DNA of 64,000 nucleotides from Spinellus fusiger. Its lineage: Eukaryota > Mucoromycota > Mucoromycetes > Mucorales > Phycomycetaceae. Position 1 is the stretch's first letter, and each line of letters starts with the position of its first letter. Where the stretch lies: the NCBI GenBank assembly GCA_025094145.1, contig JALLLS010000054.1:185541-249540 (forward strand). Reading direction: 5' to 3'. Shown here one piece after another: positions 12,433-23,976 of this stretch. The position numbers were made by a program, and so were the translations under genes. The notes beneath the pieces are model-generated. The model had not been told where the DNA came from, made no database searches, and was given only the letters and a program-made list of their open reading frames with translations.

Positions 12433-13113
12433 GACTAGGATTCTTCTCTTTTTATTGCCAGTATGGAGTCAAAAGAACACTTGTAGATCCTATAGAGTCT
12501 ATTTTTATTTTATTTTCTTTATTAACAACTCAGTCTTGGAGTGGACTGAAAAAAAATATTTTAAATGGACTCTCATTGGGCATAGAAAAGTAAACTGTCC
12601 TGTGGAGGAAAGTGTAGGTAATTACCAACAACAAAAAAAGATAATTTATGCTAATAAAAGAGCGAATCGGAGGAAAGTGTAGGACGATGAACAAAGAGAC
12701 CATTATGGCTTTGGATCCAAGAGGAGATTCCTTTGTTTTATCTTTCTATAGAAATACATGCCAACCATAGTTAAAAGAAAGAAAGAAAGAAAGGTGTATT
12801 TAGCAAACATCAATTATAAACAAAAGAATGGACATGTAGTAGTAGTAGTAGTGGTGGTGGTGGTGAGAAAGCAAAAAGATCCGTATAAAAAGACAGGAAA
12901 ATGAACATGAAAGAAACTACAGTAAATCCTCTTAGTCTTAGAGTCTATGAAATACTCGTGCCTAGAAGACGGGCCTGTATTGCTGATACATTAGGCACAC
13001 CAGGCTCAGTCTAAACAGTCTGTGGATCAGTCTTCCTTGTCCATGTTCATAACAAACACTTGTTCTGATTACCTTTGAATCTGTGGATCCCAAGGAACAG
13101 TTGTTTTCGTTCT
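12433..13113. other. Intergenic spacer with GTA/GTG trinucleotide run
   Basis: No gene seen. A trinucleotide run (GTAGTAGTAGTAGTGGTGGTG-like) lies at about 12837-12864 and an AAAG run at about 12775-12791. Confidence 0.65.
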
Positions 13114-14575
13114 TTAGACTGCACTGGTAGAAGCCACATTTCTATCATCATCTAAGTACACTCGTGGAACAATAGACAGGATTACCTCTGACCAGGAAGA
13201 TCTACACACCCAACAGAAGCAGAATCCACATAAAGAACAGTCCACCTTATTGCACCCTTCATCACGGTGAATAAGAATAGAACAAGAAGGACATTGCTGG
13301 CTAAGAATGTAAGCTATCTTGGTCAATGGCTTTTTTCTACCTGTAATCAAGGGTCCATCGCACTGTTTCTCTGTTTTCGGATGACTTTTCTGAATCAAGA
13401 AGATGACGAATGGATTCTTCACAACTCATCTCGGTGTGGCTTTCTCTTCCACACTTTAAACAAAAGCAAGTACCGCATGTCAGGCTAATGCATGTTTATT
13501 AATCCACTGGTCCTGTGTTCTTTGTTCCTATGTCACTTACCATGCATGGGTTGGAAAGAATGAGATATGGGCAAACTGAAGCTGCTTCCAAATCTCTGGC
13601 TTCATCTCCAGCATCAAGACACGACGTGAAATGGCCAACATCTGCTCATGCCATTGAGGACCAGAACACTCCATCAATGTGCGCATGGTATGCTTGTAGA
13701 TGTCAGGAAGAGCAGTGCTGTGCCATTTCTGCTGCTGGTAGAGCACAATCAGATGCCTGACCTGGGGTGTATCATACCGGTAGGGATCTGACTCAACCAG
13801 GTTGTGGATTATGGATGCCACAGTGGGGTGGCTTTCATTGCTACTTCTTTCTTCGTAGTGGCAGGGAACAGCCTCTGTCTCACAGCTGGGACAGCAGCGA
13901 GAATAACTACGGTAGGGTCTATTGTACCGATTGTAGTGCTCCACCACATGAGCAGGCACAAATTGACTCCATTCACTCTGGGGAATGGGTATTTGGCACA
14001 CAGGACATTTGATCTTGGTCACTGTAAGTCCCCAGGAAGACATGACAACCTCAATAATGTATCTATACACCCAGCGTCAGTTTTATGTTTATATCTATCT
14101 ATCTATCTATCTATCTAAAGACGACTTGCCTACGAAAACAGTCGAGGCAATATTGATCCCGACAGTGGTCCAGACATAGCTCCAGACGAGCATCAAAGCA
14201 TATAGAACATCGCTCAAGCCAATACTCCATGCCTGGTCTTTCGTTTTCTCTCTCTGTTGTAGTGATTTCTTCTGTGGCATGAGAGGAAGAAGCCAACGGA
14301 CGCTGGTGAGAAGGAATCATCTCTTGTGGGCGTATAATATGATTCAATAGAATGCTAATAAGACCAGTGATAAAGGTAGTCATAAGAAACATTGGCAGAA
14401 ATAACAGATAAATAAGGCATGTGTAAATGTGGCTGTTAAACATGTAGCGTGTTATCCTGTGAACAGTGGATAAGAGATGATCGAGAACAGGTTGTGCATA
14501 CGCTGCTACAACCAATAACAGGTTCTCTGGCTTCTTTGTATCTGCACGGATAAAATCAATTCTTCTGGAATTCAT
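13114..14575 (-). CDS. RBR-type (RING-IBR-RING) E3 ubiquitin ligase with membrane segment
   Basis: Four exons, 14575-14130, 14062-13541, 13484-13341 and 13300-13114; 432 aa. A hydrophobic stretch at about residues 50-80 ([20 protein letters not shown]) predicts membrane anchoring. RING1 starts at C123 ([16 protein letters not shown]...QYCLDCFRR, completed by KCPVCQIPI); a IBR-like [14 protein letters not shown] unit follows; RING2 is [32 protein letters not shown], whose third Cys (DCS) is in the position of the catalytic Cys of RBR ligases. The first intron (14063-14129) has a GC donor in perfect context (AG/GCAAGT) and a TATC microsatellite. Exon 4 could also splice at a GTAATC donor after SWSE, so the last about 25 residues are uncertain. 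An upstream open stretch (14815-14597) could be a further 5' exon or just UTR. Confidence 0.8.
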
Positions 14576-15212
14576 CGTCTTTCCTTTGTTTTGTTTTTAC
14601 AGTTCTTTCAAAGATAGAAAAGAGGAGGGAAAGAGGGAAGAAATAGAAGAAAGCTGTGTCGGGTAGTTCTCAAGGAGTGCATGAATGTAAAAGATATTTT
14701 GTATCTCCGATAGCATTGCTAGTGTCTTGCCTCTATGCAATACAGCCATTCTATTCTTACGTACAAAGAGAAAAAGAGAGAAATATGAGTAGAGAGTGGA
14801 TATCAGTCCATGCACCTGTATTCCTATAGCTGAGTAAACTCAGACAGAATCCACAGAGGATATGTAACCTGTATACATGAAGAGGAAGAAGACTTATTAA
14901 GAACACAGGGTGTCCTTGGAGTGTAGAGTGTCTTGTCCAAAGATAAGGTGTGATAACATTATATCCTATTGATTGAACAGGTATTCCACCAGATATAGTA
15001 GTCTCTGTTTATCTCTTGTATCTCTCAACAGCATAAGGTTGCTGAGTACGACACTTGTTCCTAAAAGAGATGCCTCAGTCCCAATGAATCATAGAAATAG
15101 ATGCCTGCTATTTGAGGTAGAGTACCTTCCCCACTGTTATTAAATGACATCAACATCCATTTAAAGAAAAGAGAAATAGAGTGGGGATCTCTCGGCATCT
15201 CTACAGAACCCA

Positions 15213-15277
15213 CCTAATGTTGATGCCTAATGTTGATACCTAATGTTGATACCTAATGTTGATACCTAACGTTGATA
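15213..15277 (+). repeat. 13-bp minisatellite, five units
   Basis: Five head-to-tail copies of CCTAATGTTGATA; the first ends in G and the last has CCTAACG, otherwise they are identical. The units are exactly in register. Confidence 0.9.
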
Positions 15278-16567
15278 GATTGATAGATTGAGTCACAGAC
15301 TATTGAAGAAGAAGGACAAGTATAAAGAATAGACAAAGCAGAAATATAAACATCAACATTCTAGACTGCTGACAAGAGTAAATATTGACTTTATGTTTTA
15401 TTATTGTTACTATTTCGTCCAAAACATAGTAACCAAGTAAGAATTGACGTGTAACCTATTCATAGAGAGAGATAAGGTTTAGCAAGAATAAAGTAGAAAA
15501 GGAAAACACACACTATAAACCGTAACTACAACTGCACAGTGCGCTACACTTCTTGATAAATATAAATATATAAATACACTTTACTATGTGATGGGCAGAA
15601 TCCAATCATTAGTGATTGAAGAAGCTCAAACCTGTAGATATCCTATTAGAGTGTCTTATGTTTAAATTAGACTTGTGTTTGTTTACAATTACAGGAACAC
15701 ATTGTAATTTAATGAACACACTGAATAAGTATCAAATGTGTTTTATACCCTATAAGGTTCATTGTTTGCACCTCATGTAAAGATGAAGAGTATGTGAAAT
15801 GGACAGTGACTCACAAGGCAATAGTAACAAAGATCCATAACACTATAATTGGCCATGGAAGAACAGGCACAACAAGGAAATGGGTATGGAGGAAGAAAGA
15901 CAAAACCTACTCTATAGAACACTATGAGATGCTTTGTCTATACTTGAGGCCGAAAACAGACAATTAACAATTCAGCTCATTTAAGACATAAATATCGCCA
16001 TTAGTAATATATTGATAAGGCCAATTCTATAAGATTCATTTTAGGGTTGAATAGAACATTCTTTTACATTTCTTTGAGGTGAGCTCACAAGAGTAGAAAG
16101 GGAAATTTCATTTCAAGTCAATGACATTTACAAGGAGTGATGATATCTTTTATTTGACCTACAGAAACTAAAGCAGACTCTATTGAATCTGTAGTGTCAA
16201 ATGTAATGGCGATCATGACTGACGATGAATCTCTTAATAGATTATTAATTAACAGACCTTAAATATTTATTGTGCTGCTGAGTGAACACAGAGAATAAAC
16301 ATTATGATACAAGACAGTTAAAATATACATTCAGCAAATGTGCCTTGTGGAGGAAAATAGTTTAGTCCATCATCTACATTCTATAATCTATGGATGTGTT
16401 TTTATAGGAAGTGTATATTTCCTATTTGTATGTTAAGTGAGCTCATTTCTACTGAACACACCATTGGATGCCTCGGAAGTTTGTTCTCTTGGTACATATA
16501 ACGGATACTGGAGAATTTATTCACCTGATATTTCTAACAGGCTACCTTTTGGTGTGATTCCTCTTAA

Positions 16568-16652
16568 TAACAACAATAGTAATAGTAATAGTAATAGTAA
16601 TAGTAATAGTAATAGTGATAACAGTAACAGTAACAATAACAATAGTAATAAT
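16568..16652 (+). repeat. AATAGT/AACAGT hexamer repeat
   Basis: A run of AATAGT-like units grading into AACAGT and AACAAT units. It produces an Asn/Ser-rich open frame on the + strand and a Tyr-rich one on the - strand, both judged artefacts. Confidence 0.85.
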
Positions 16653-19600
16653 GTTTACATTCAGTCTCCCAACTTATTCTCAAGGAAACAAATTGTTTGA
16701 TGTCTATTTTTCCACTACTGGAAATAGTAATGAAACCACACACCAGTGTCATGCATCTTAACGGTACTACTGTGTCTGAGAAAGCTACAAACGGTGAATG
16801 AACAGTGCTACAATCTCTAGCTCATCGGTAATGCGACCATTTATATCCCGTCACCTCTTTCTAACTATAGGATGGTCTATACAAAAGAAAGGGGAGGTAC
16901 AAGTCAATATTTATTCTATTGAACAGTGGCACACTTATTCATCGATTTGATCTTTATTGTAAGATCAATTTCAGCACGGATTCTGTTTGTCTTGGACTAA
17001 AATAATATCAAGTACAATGCAACCCTCAGTACTTTCTATTTTTCATTGTTTGAAATAGATTTTTCTTTTTCTTTTTGTATATCTAGAAACACCACTGTTG
17101 TTGCTGACCAATTGCTGTAAGAAGCAAGGCTAAAGCTCTTCCTATACGACTGAGACATTCGGCAAATAGCCGAGACAGGGTATACACAAGTTTTGCTATC
17201 ACATGAGTGTTTCCATAAATTTAATATTTTTAGTCATTCAACTAACTCTTAAAAACACATCTGTCTTTTTTCTTTTTCTTTTCTTCTTCCATTTAAGAAT
17301 ACGCCTGAGAGACAATGAATGAACAGTGCCATCGACAAAGGGGCTTTCTTATAGAGTCCATTGTATTGCCTATTTTTATTCCAAAGCCTACTCATTTGAC
17401 AGGAGTCAAGGGTGAGTAGGACAAGTAAAATAGAGAAACAGACGGCTATTGAATAGATGGAAACAAGAACAGGAATAAGAATAGGGGCTGGTGGAGATGG
17501 AAGTAGAGGTAGAGGTGAAAATAGGCATAGTCATTTGACTGGTTTATTCAAGAAAAGCTCACTCAAAGGATAAAATAGTGTAAACACAACTTTGGATCCT
17601 TTTTTGTACATTGTGTTTAGGTTTCCAAGGCTGGTGTATTTTCTAATATCACTGTCATCAACATTGTTTTGATACAAAATAAGTGACTTGTGGTGTTGCT
17701 GTCTCAAGGCTCATCATTGAAACGCCATTGAATCAGTCTTTATTACTAATATTCTCTTTTTTCTTTACTTAGAAAGATGGTTCATAAAGGCAAGGTAATA
17801 CACTGTATTGTATGAACGAACAGAAAAATAACTTTAATGGGGTGACTGTTAAGAGAAAGAACAGGGAATGCTACATATTATTATTATTATTATTACTATT
17901 ATTATAGCAAAAAGTTGATAGTAAATGTTTAGAAATAGGATGGACCAGAGATATCAACAAATATCATAGGACATTATTTATTAATAAAGTGTTAAATAGG
18001 GTCTATGCTTTTATAATAGGCACTACATAGACTTGAGTCTTCAAAGTATATCTCAAATGCTCTCCACGACTTGCATGCTGGCTTCAATTGAGCTGATATT
18101 CACAACAGGAGATTTTCTGGGGGAAATTAGAACTACGATCAGCCTGCTTTAAGCCAAAGTATGATGTGGTACATAAGCCCTATCAACAAATATGGGGTTG
18201 TCCAATCAACACCTAACTTTTGTGGGACAGGAGAAAGGAAGTTACAGCATAGTTCAGTCATAACGGCTATTTTTCTGTTAACAGCTGAGAAGTTGGGTTT
18301 TTTTAGATTGAAAACAACGACTACCGATCGTCATATTTTTATACCATCTTTAGTTGAAAATCCACACTACTTATAATGAACGTCTTAATAAACACCATAG
18401 CTTTGAAATGCTATTTTAATAGTGCAGTGGGTGGCTATTCTTATTTGCTTAGTACTTAACCCTGGATATATGACGTTTAAATGAAACAAAAAATGACCCA
18501 TTTGCCCTTGAAAATGAACCCATTTTGTTTTGTTGCTCCCTAGATGTACTTTGGTTTATTAAAGAACTCCTATTTAACCTATTGATCACTAAGAAATAGT
18601 ACTAATAGTTGTTTTAGCTAAGAATATAAACTATAGAGTAGTTGGCGATGCTTTGTATATCAACTTATCCAATAAGACAGCTGTTGTTATTAGCTACACA
18701 TTCGGCAATGTTTACACTATGGATATCCATACTAGTTCTAGTATTTTATTTGGCTCAATAAGCTTAACCCCTTGTTATGCTATGCCAATGATGAAAGAAT
18801 AGTGTGGATTATAAATATCTTGAGATAAACAAGCAAAAAAAAGGTAGTTTAAACGTAAAACAGTAGTTGATGATCCTAAGAATAAAATATAATTGCTTCT
18901 TTGAATTATCTTTATTAAACTAAAGGAAATACATTGGTGGAGAACTATAGAGTTCCAACTGTTTTTTTTTAAAAAATAAATAATAAAGAATTAATAAATG
19001 TGTAAGTATTATTATCATTGCTTTTCATTGTATAATGTTGTCATTGAAGAATATTAAATGGATAGATAAACAAATGTATATCATAAACAAACACAGGTTA
19101 TTCATTAACAAAAACATCCTTATGAAAAGTGACATATATACTGCTTTATCCCAGTAAAATTATGTTGAACCTATTCTATTAATACTTGTGTTCACCTTAT
19201 CTGATACCACCAATCAATTAATGGATCCTCTTGTCATGAGTTGAAAGCATAATTTTAATAAATCTACTTGTTTCTATCTTTTTATGTGTGTATGTGTATG
19301 TGTATGTGTATAATTGTCCAAAAGTCAATTGTATATAGCAAAAAAATAATAACAAGTCAAATACTAAGATTGCCTGGATGCTCAACATGGTATTCTCTAA
19401 TGTACACATACTAATCGATCTCGATCATGAGATGGGTACTGCTCCGGCCTCTCTAAAACAATACAAAAAATGAAAGGAATTGGCTAGAGTGATTCTTAAA
19501 GAGATAGATCACAGTTCATTCCATATGAGATATGTCTTTATTGCTGAACTGGGGTGGTGATATTAAGCAATAATAAATGCAACTACAGTCTCTCCCTAAT

Positions 19601-21644
19601 AATTTCATAAAGCTATAACAATAAAATATGAAAATATGAAAATACTCATAACTATCTGGGGTTTGAAACATTATTTATCGCCTTTTAGTTTTCTTAAAGT
19701 ATCTGGAAGAAGAACGACAACCATCGTATCATATTTAGGTTGATTAACAAATATTTACAGCTAAAATATTTATTATTGGTAAATGTTTTATAGTAATAGT
19801 AATAATATATTAACAGTAGTGGTTGTGATAATAATGATGTATATTTGATTTGTCATGTTTTTTTCTTTGTAAATATTACTCTTTTGTGAAAAGGATTGTA
19901 GTCAAATTTCATTGATAAGAACTCTGTTAATCATTAGATATGCTTTATATCTATTATATAACCATCATATTCATGGTACATTTTATTTACAATTTTCTAA
20001 TAATATACATTATAACCATTCTATGTAAAAATCAAATAAACAATTCTGTTGGTATTTTTAATGGGTCAATAGTAATATGTTAATGTTGGCTCTCTTATCA
20101 GCTTCATCTATTGATTCCAGTCTATTATTTCTTCAATATCAATGGATTTTTTTGTTTTTTGTTTTTCTGTATAAATTATTTGAATGTTAATGTATTGTTT
20201 GATGTATATGCCTTTTGAACAAAATGATACCTTTGAAGGAAAAGTAAGGAAGAATAGTCAGTTTGAATTGATGAGCTTGAATGGAGATACTTATTTTCCA
20301 GTAATGGGTTTGTAAATGTATTTAAAAGTAAAGCATTTCATTTTTCATGCTCATAAAAGCATTTTACACGTGCATTCTTTCTTTTTCAGTTGTTGGCCCA
20401 TACACTTGGTTCCACTCTTATTTTTAGTAACCATTTATGTGATACTTTATTTAAACAGGTTTTATTTAAACTCTTATACTGAATGGCTGCTTGTACATCT
20501 ACGTAAGCGATTCGATTAAATACTCATCAAACAAATTGCACAATTATAATAAAAAACGTGATCTATGTACAGAATAAAGAATAATAATATATTTAACGGT
20601 ATTGATTGTTAAGACATAAACTAAAGGTAAAATGTTAAATATACACAAAAGCACAATGGTGTATGTAGACTGATTGTAAAGCAAGTGATGATGAGTACAA
20701 GACTCTTCTTCTCACTTGCAGGGTTGTTTGGATTATATCATACTCTTTTGAAACACTGATTGTTTAAAGATTATGGCTATTCCGGGCCTAATTATACCTG
20801 AAGGTATTTGAAAACATTTTCTCATTTATTTGAAAGATTAAGTATGATGGATTGAGGTAATAAAAGAGTAAGAAAGAATGTGTTCTGAGAATATGTGACC
20901 GTACTTGTTTCTATGAAATAACTCATACTCATCATAGTTAGCAAGGAATAAAACAGTATTGATGGTATTTAAATGTTTATTTCTCTGAGATGTAGCACTG
21001 AGAATATAAAAGCACGATGGTTGGAAATATAGCTTATACGCTTTCTCTTAGTAGCTCTTTTATTTTTATATGTTTAAGTATTAAATATCTTGGAATACGA
21101 GTGGAATAAACAAAATGTTTTATCAAGTGGTGTCATTTATTAGGGCAAAAGAGATCGAAAGCTAATGACTAATTTTTTAGTCAAAGGTGCTGCAATATAT
21201 TTAGTGATACTATGTAGGTAGTTTAGATATTGTAGGATCTAGAGCTTAATAGAATTCATAGGTCTTTGGATAACTGATGAATGGTTGACTTGAAAACTTA
21301 TAGAGGAAAGTCTATTGATATAGAGTCTATAGATACATACCACTACCGTTTAGGCATGTTGGATCTTCTATCAAACAGTGAATATTTCTGTTCAATATAG
21401 ATAAAGCACACGTATGAATACTTGGAAACAAAATCACATATAGAACTGACCCTACTTGTTCTATGTTTGCACTTGCACTTGGTCAGGTTGAATAATCAGT
21501 GAGAATACAGTTCTCTTTTTTTCATGTATCGTTAGAGTAGTAAAATCCGTAGTATATGTGTGTTATTCTTATTGTTTCGATTGATGTAAGTTTCTATCCA
21601 AGAGTACATAAGGATATAAAAGAGTTTTATTGGATATACTCTTT

Positions 21645-22541
21645 CTATTCTTCGGCAGGTTGTGTCCATGCTTCAGAAGATAAATATAGAGAGTGACGAT
21701 CACCTAACACAAAGGGAAGCGTGGCTCGTTGATAATAGTCAGGGGTAATAGTAAGCATATCAATGATGCTATCCAGTAAATGTGCTTGTCCAGCAGTTAC
21801 TCCGGGTGCATCAGCAAAAGAAACAGCGGTAATATGAACATGGAAATGATAATAAGAGGGTTGATAGTGTACAAATAAGCGTAGTTGATAAGGATCAAGG
21901 TCGAACTTTTCTTTTGCCAGGTGATAGGCCATAGCACGTATTCTTTTTAATAGAATCAAGTGGCATGGCTCCAGTGAACGTAACGACAAGAGATCCTCTC
22001 GGTTTATTATGGCTACCCAATAAAGAGATTCTTTGGCTCCATTCCATTTCATATCTGGTAAAATTACAAATCCTAGTAAAGGATCTTCGTCTCGATGCAG
22101 TACTACATCTGCTTCAGAGGTACCATTCAGAATATTCCTAACCCACTGTAGTCTGGCTGCTGGGATGGACTTGATAAATGGTAATGTGACATTTTGATAT
22201 AACTCAGGTGTTTCTGCTACAAGAATACGTGTCTGTGCTTCGTATTTTTGGATATGAAGTTCTGTTGCAGGAAATATTGCCTTGACGTGTGTGTCAGGCG
22301 AATCTGTCTTAATACTTGCCATGGCCCAACTGTAGATGGTGTTCTCAGTTGCGTCAACAAGGCGATGAGTGGAAGCTGCTAGTTCTGGAATGATGACATC
22401 AGAGTAATGTGCTTTTTCAAAAGTCAGGATACATGATTGACTATCATGACTACCGAGAACATGAAGTATCTTTGACTTGGTATCATGCGAAAGAACGCGC
22501 TGAAAAGTAAAGTCTCTTACTATCTCTTTTAAGGATGGCAT
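21645..22541 (-). CDS. DCS1: Scavenger mRNA-decapping enzyme (DcpS/Dcs1)
   Basis: HIT-family pyrophosphatase that hydrolyses m7GpppN cap remnants left by 3'-5' mRNA decay, releasing m7GMP. It is an intronless frame of 298 aa from the ATG at 22541; the frame is open about 48 nt further upstream but without an ATG. The N-terminal swapped domain begins FTFQRVLSHDTKSKIL; then come PATELHIQKYEAQTRILVAE, LPFIKSIPAARLQWVRNIL and the cap-binding region GFVILPDMKWNG. The catalytic histidine triad is SYYHFHVHIT (H232, H234, H236), as in human DcpS (LPSYYHLHVHFTAL). The last third is also well conserved. It is divergent from the coiled-coil gene starting near 22729-22909. Confidence 0.95.
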   Translation of the reverse strand: MPSLKEIVRDFTFQRVLSHDTKSKILHVLGSHDSQSCILTFEKAHYSDVIIPELAASTHRLVDATENTIYSWAMASIKTDSPDTHVKAIFPATELHIQKYEAQTRILVAETPELYQNVTLPFIKSIPAARLQWVRNILNGTSEADVVLHRDEDPLLGFVILPDMKWNGAKESLYWVAIINREDLLSLRSLEPCHLILLKRIRAMAYHLAKEKFDLDPYQLRLFVHYQPSYYHFHVHITAVSFADAPGVTAGQAHLLDSIIDMLTITPDYYQRATLPFVLGDRHSLYLSSEAWTQPAEE

Positions 22542-22728
22542 TCTCGAAAGAAGAGATTGTGAGTCAATAAAGCAAATTTCGTCGTACAAACTTGTGTGAA
22601 TAATAATAATCTTGAGAATCTTAATGTTTGCAACTGTGCAGCCTGGTCGTTAAAATATTTGCCTGTGTATGTATGTATAGTGTGCTTATAATGTGTTTAT
22701 AGTATACTTATAGTATAAGGATAAGTAT

Positions 22729-23976
22729 ATGTATGGTGGGTATATGATGTATATTCGAGTTATTCTACCCCTTTTAATTTCTCTATTTCTTTTATTTTCC
22801 CTCTCTTTTCTATCTTCATCTCTCTTGTTTATTATTCAACCATCGAAGTCAGTCAACAGCTTCCAAAAACCCCTTGTTCATTCATCAACAGAAGCATACC
22901 CCCTTGAAATGCAACACAAGAATGGGCTAAAACCAAAAGATCCTCGTATTATTGATGAAGGCGACAGTGACGAAGACTACAATGACTTGGACAGCTGTAA
23001 CCTCTCTCATCCCTCAAGCACCACCAGACGACGTACTGGTACTCAGGCATTGGTGGACTTCCTTAATACAACAAGCCCTGAAGAATTCAAAAAGACAGTA
23101 CCAAAGCGTACCTCCAACTTCTTGTTTGGGCGAAAAAAGAATAAGCCAATTTCTTCACCATTTAACACACACGCTTGTTCTACTTCCAATGCTGGGGTTA
23201 CACTGTTCTCACGACATCTTCCTCTCGACCGACAAAAGTCTACTATTACCCTGAAATCCGACTTTGTAAATCAGCTTCTGTTTCTACCAAAAGACAAAAG
23301 AGGTATTCAAGCCAAATCCAACCGGTCTCCTATTCGCTCTCAGGACGTTGCTACTCAACCGATAGCCGAGGAAACAGAATGTGATCCAATAGCCCAAGAG
23401 ACAAGTGAGAAAGAGACAGAGTTAGTCCTAACAGCCTTTCCGCCTGCTATTACCGAGATTTCTATTGTTGAGATGGGTTTAAGACAACGTCTAGAAAGAC
23501 TGAAACTAATGACTCAAGAGAAACCAGGCAATGTAGTAGCAGAGGTACTGGCCAAAGAACATGTGAGAGCATTGCATGCCTTGCACCAAAAGCAATCTGC
23601 CGCTTTTCTATACAAAACAGGAGTCCGTCACGTTCAAGTTCAGACGATTCCTTTACCTATTGACAAAGACCTTATTGAATCTACACCTCTTCCCTCTCCA
23701 TCACCACCAACCCATCAAAGCAGTTTAGAAAAACAGTTATCAGAAGAAATACAGAAGCGTAAAAAGGCAGAAGCAGCTTTGGAAAACTCTTTGGACCATT
23801 TTGAGGCATTAAGTGGATTAGCGTACAAAAAGATTAGAGAGCTATGGGAAGAAAAAACACGTTGGGAAATCTATACATCGATTTACAGGGGCAATTATCA
23901 GACAAAAGTTATCCATCTTCTATCACAGAAGAGCCAAGGAGTGAGGTTTCTGTGCAAGAGGATAGCTACTCGCTAA
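22729..23976 (+). CDS. Unidentified coiled-coil protein
   Basis: One open frame of up to 415 aa. The first about 50 residues come from a pyrimidine-rich stretch and read as a hydrophobic segment that may be only leader DNA. The ATG at 22909 (MQHKNGLKPKDPR) is an equally good start and gives 355 aa. The body has an acidic patch (DEGDSDEDYNDLD), a conserved-looking block TGTQALVDFLNTTSPEEF followed by basic residues, a Ser/Pro-rich middle and a helical C-terminal part (about 335-385: LEKQLSEEIQKRKKAEAALE) likely to form a coiled coil. I do not recognise the family; the TTSPEEF block resembles uncharacterised fungal proteins, so it is probably a real cytoplasmic or nuclear protein. Codon use is like that of neighbouring genes and no intron is needed. 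Confidence 0.65.
   Translation: MYGGYMMYIRVILPLLISLFLLFSLSFLSSSLLFIIQPSKSVNSFQKPLVHSSTEAYPLEMQHKNGLKPKDPRIIDEGDSDEDYNDLDSCNLSHPSSTTRRRTGTQALVDFLNTTSPEEFKKTVPKRTSNFLFGRKKNKPISSPFNTHACSTSNAGVTLFSRHLPLDRQKSTITLKSDFVNQLLFLPKDKRGIQAKSNRSPIRSQDVATQPIAEETECDPIAQETSEKETELVLTAFPPAITEISIVEMGLRQRLERLKLMTQEKPGNVVAEVLAKEHVRALHALHQKQSAAFLYKTGVRHVQVQTIPLPIDKDLIESTPLPSPSPPTHQSSLEKQLSEEIQKRKKAEAALENSLDHFEALSGLAYKKIRELWEEKTRWEIYTSIYRGNYQTKVIHLLSQKSQGVRFLCKRIATR

Larger units (their letters stand above)
14576..21644. other. 7-kb gene-free, AT-rich tract with repeats
   Basis: Both strands hold only short, low-complexity open frames; I see no conserved domain. A 71-codon open frame at 18161-18376 matches nothing I recognise. 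Microsatellites: five 13-bp CCTAATGTTGATA units at 15213-15277, an AATAGT/AACAGT run at about 16568-16652, ATT/ATA runs at about 17877-17907 and a GTGTAT run at about 19286-19312. Highly decayed transposon sequence may be present but cannot be proved by eye. Confidence 0.6.

Noticed and set aside
14597..14815. Extra 5' exon of the RBR ligase
   Set aside because: Open frame with plausible residues (MAVLHRGKTLAMLSEIQ), but no splice pair joins it cleanly to the exon starting at 14575; noted only as a possibility.
16437..16752. Asn/Ser-rich (+) and Tyr-rich (-) open frames
   Set aside because: Both come from the AATAGT hexamer repeat; no start context, domain or splice logic.
18161..18376. 71-aa frame in the gene-free tract
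   Set aside because: Composition looks coding-like, but no motif, no homologous second copy in the window and no flanking exons; left unannotated.
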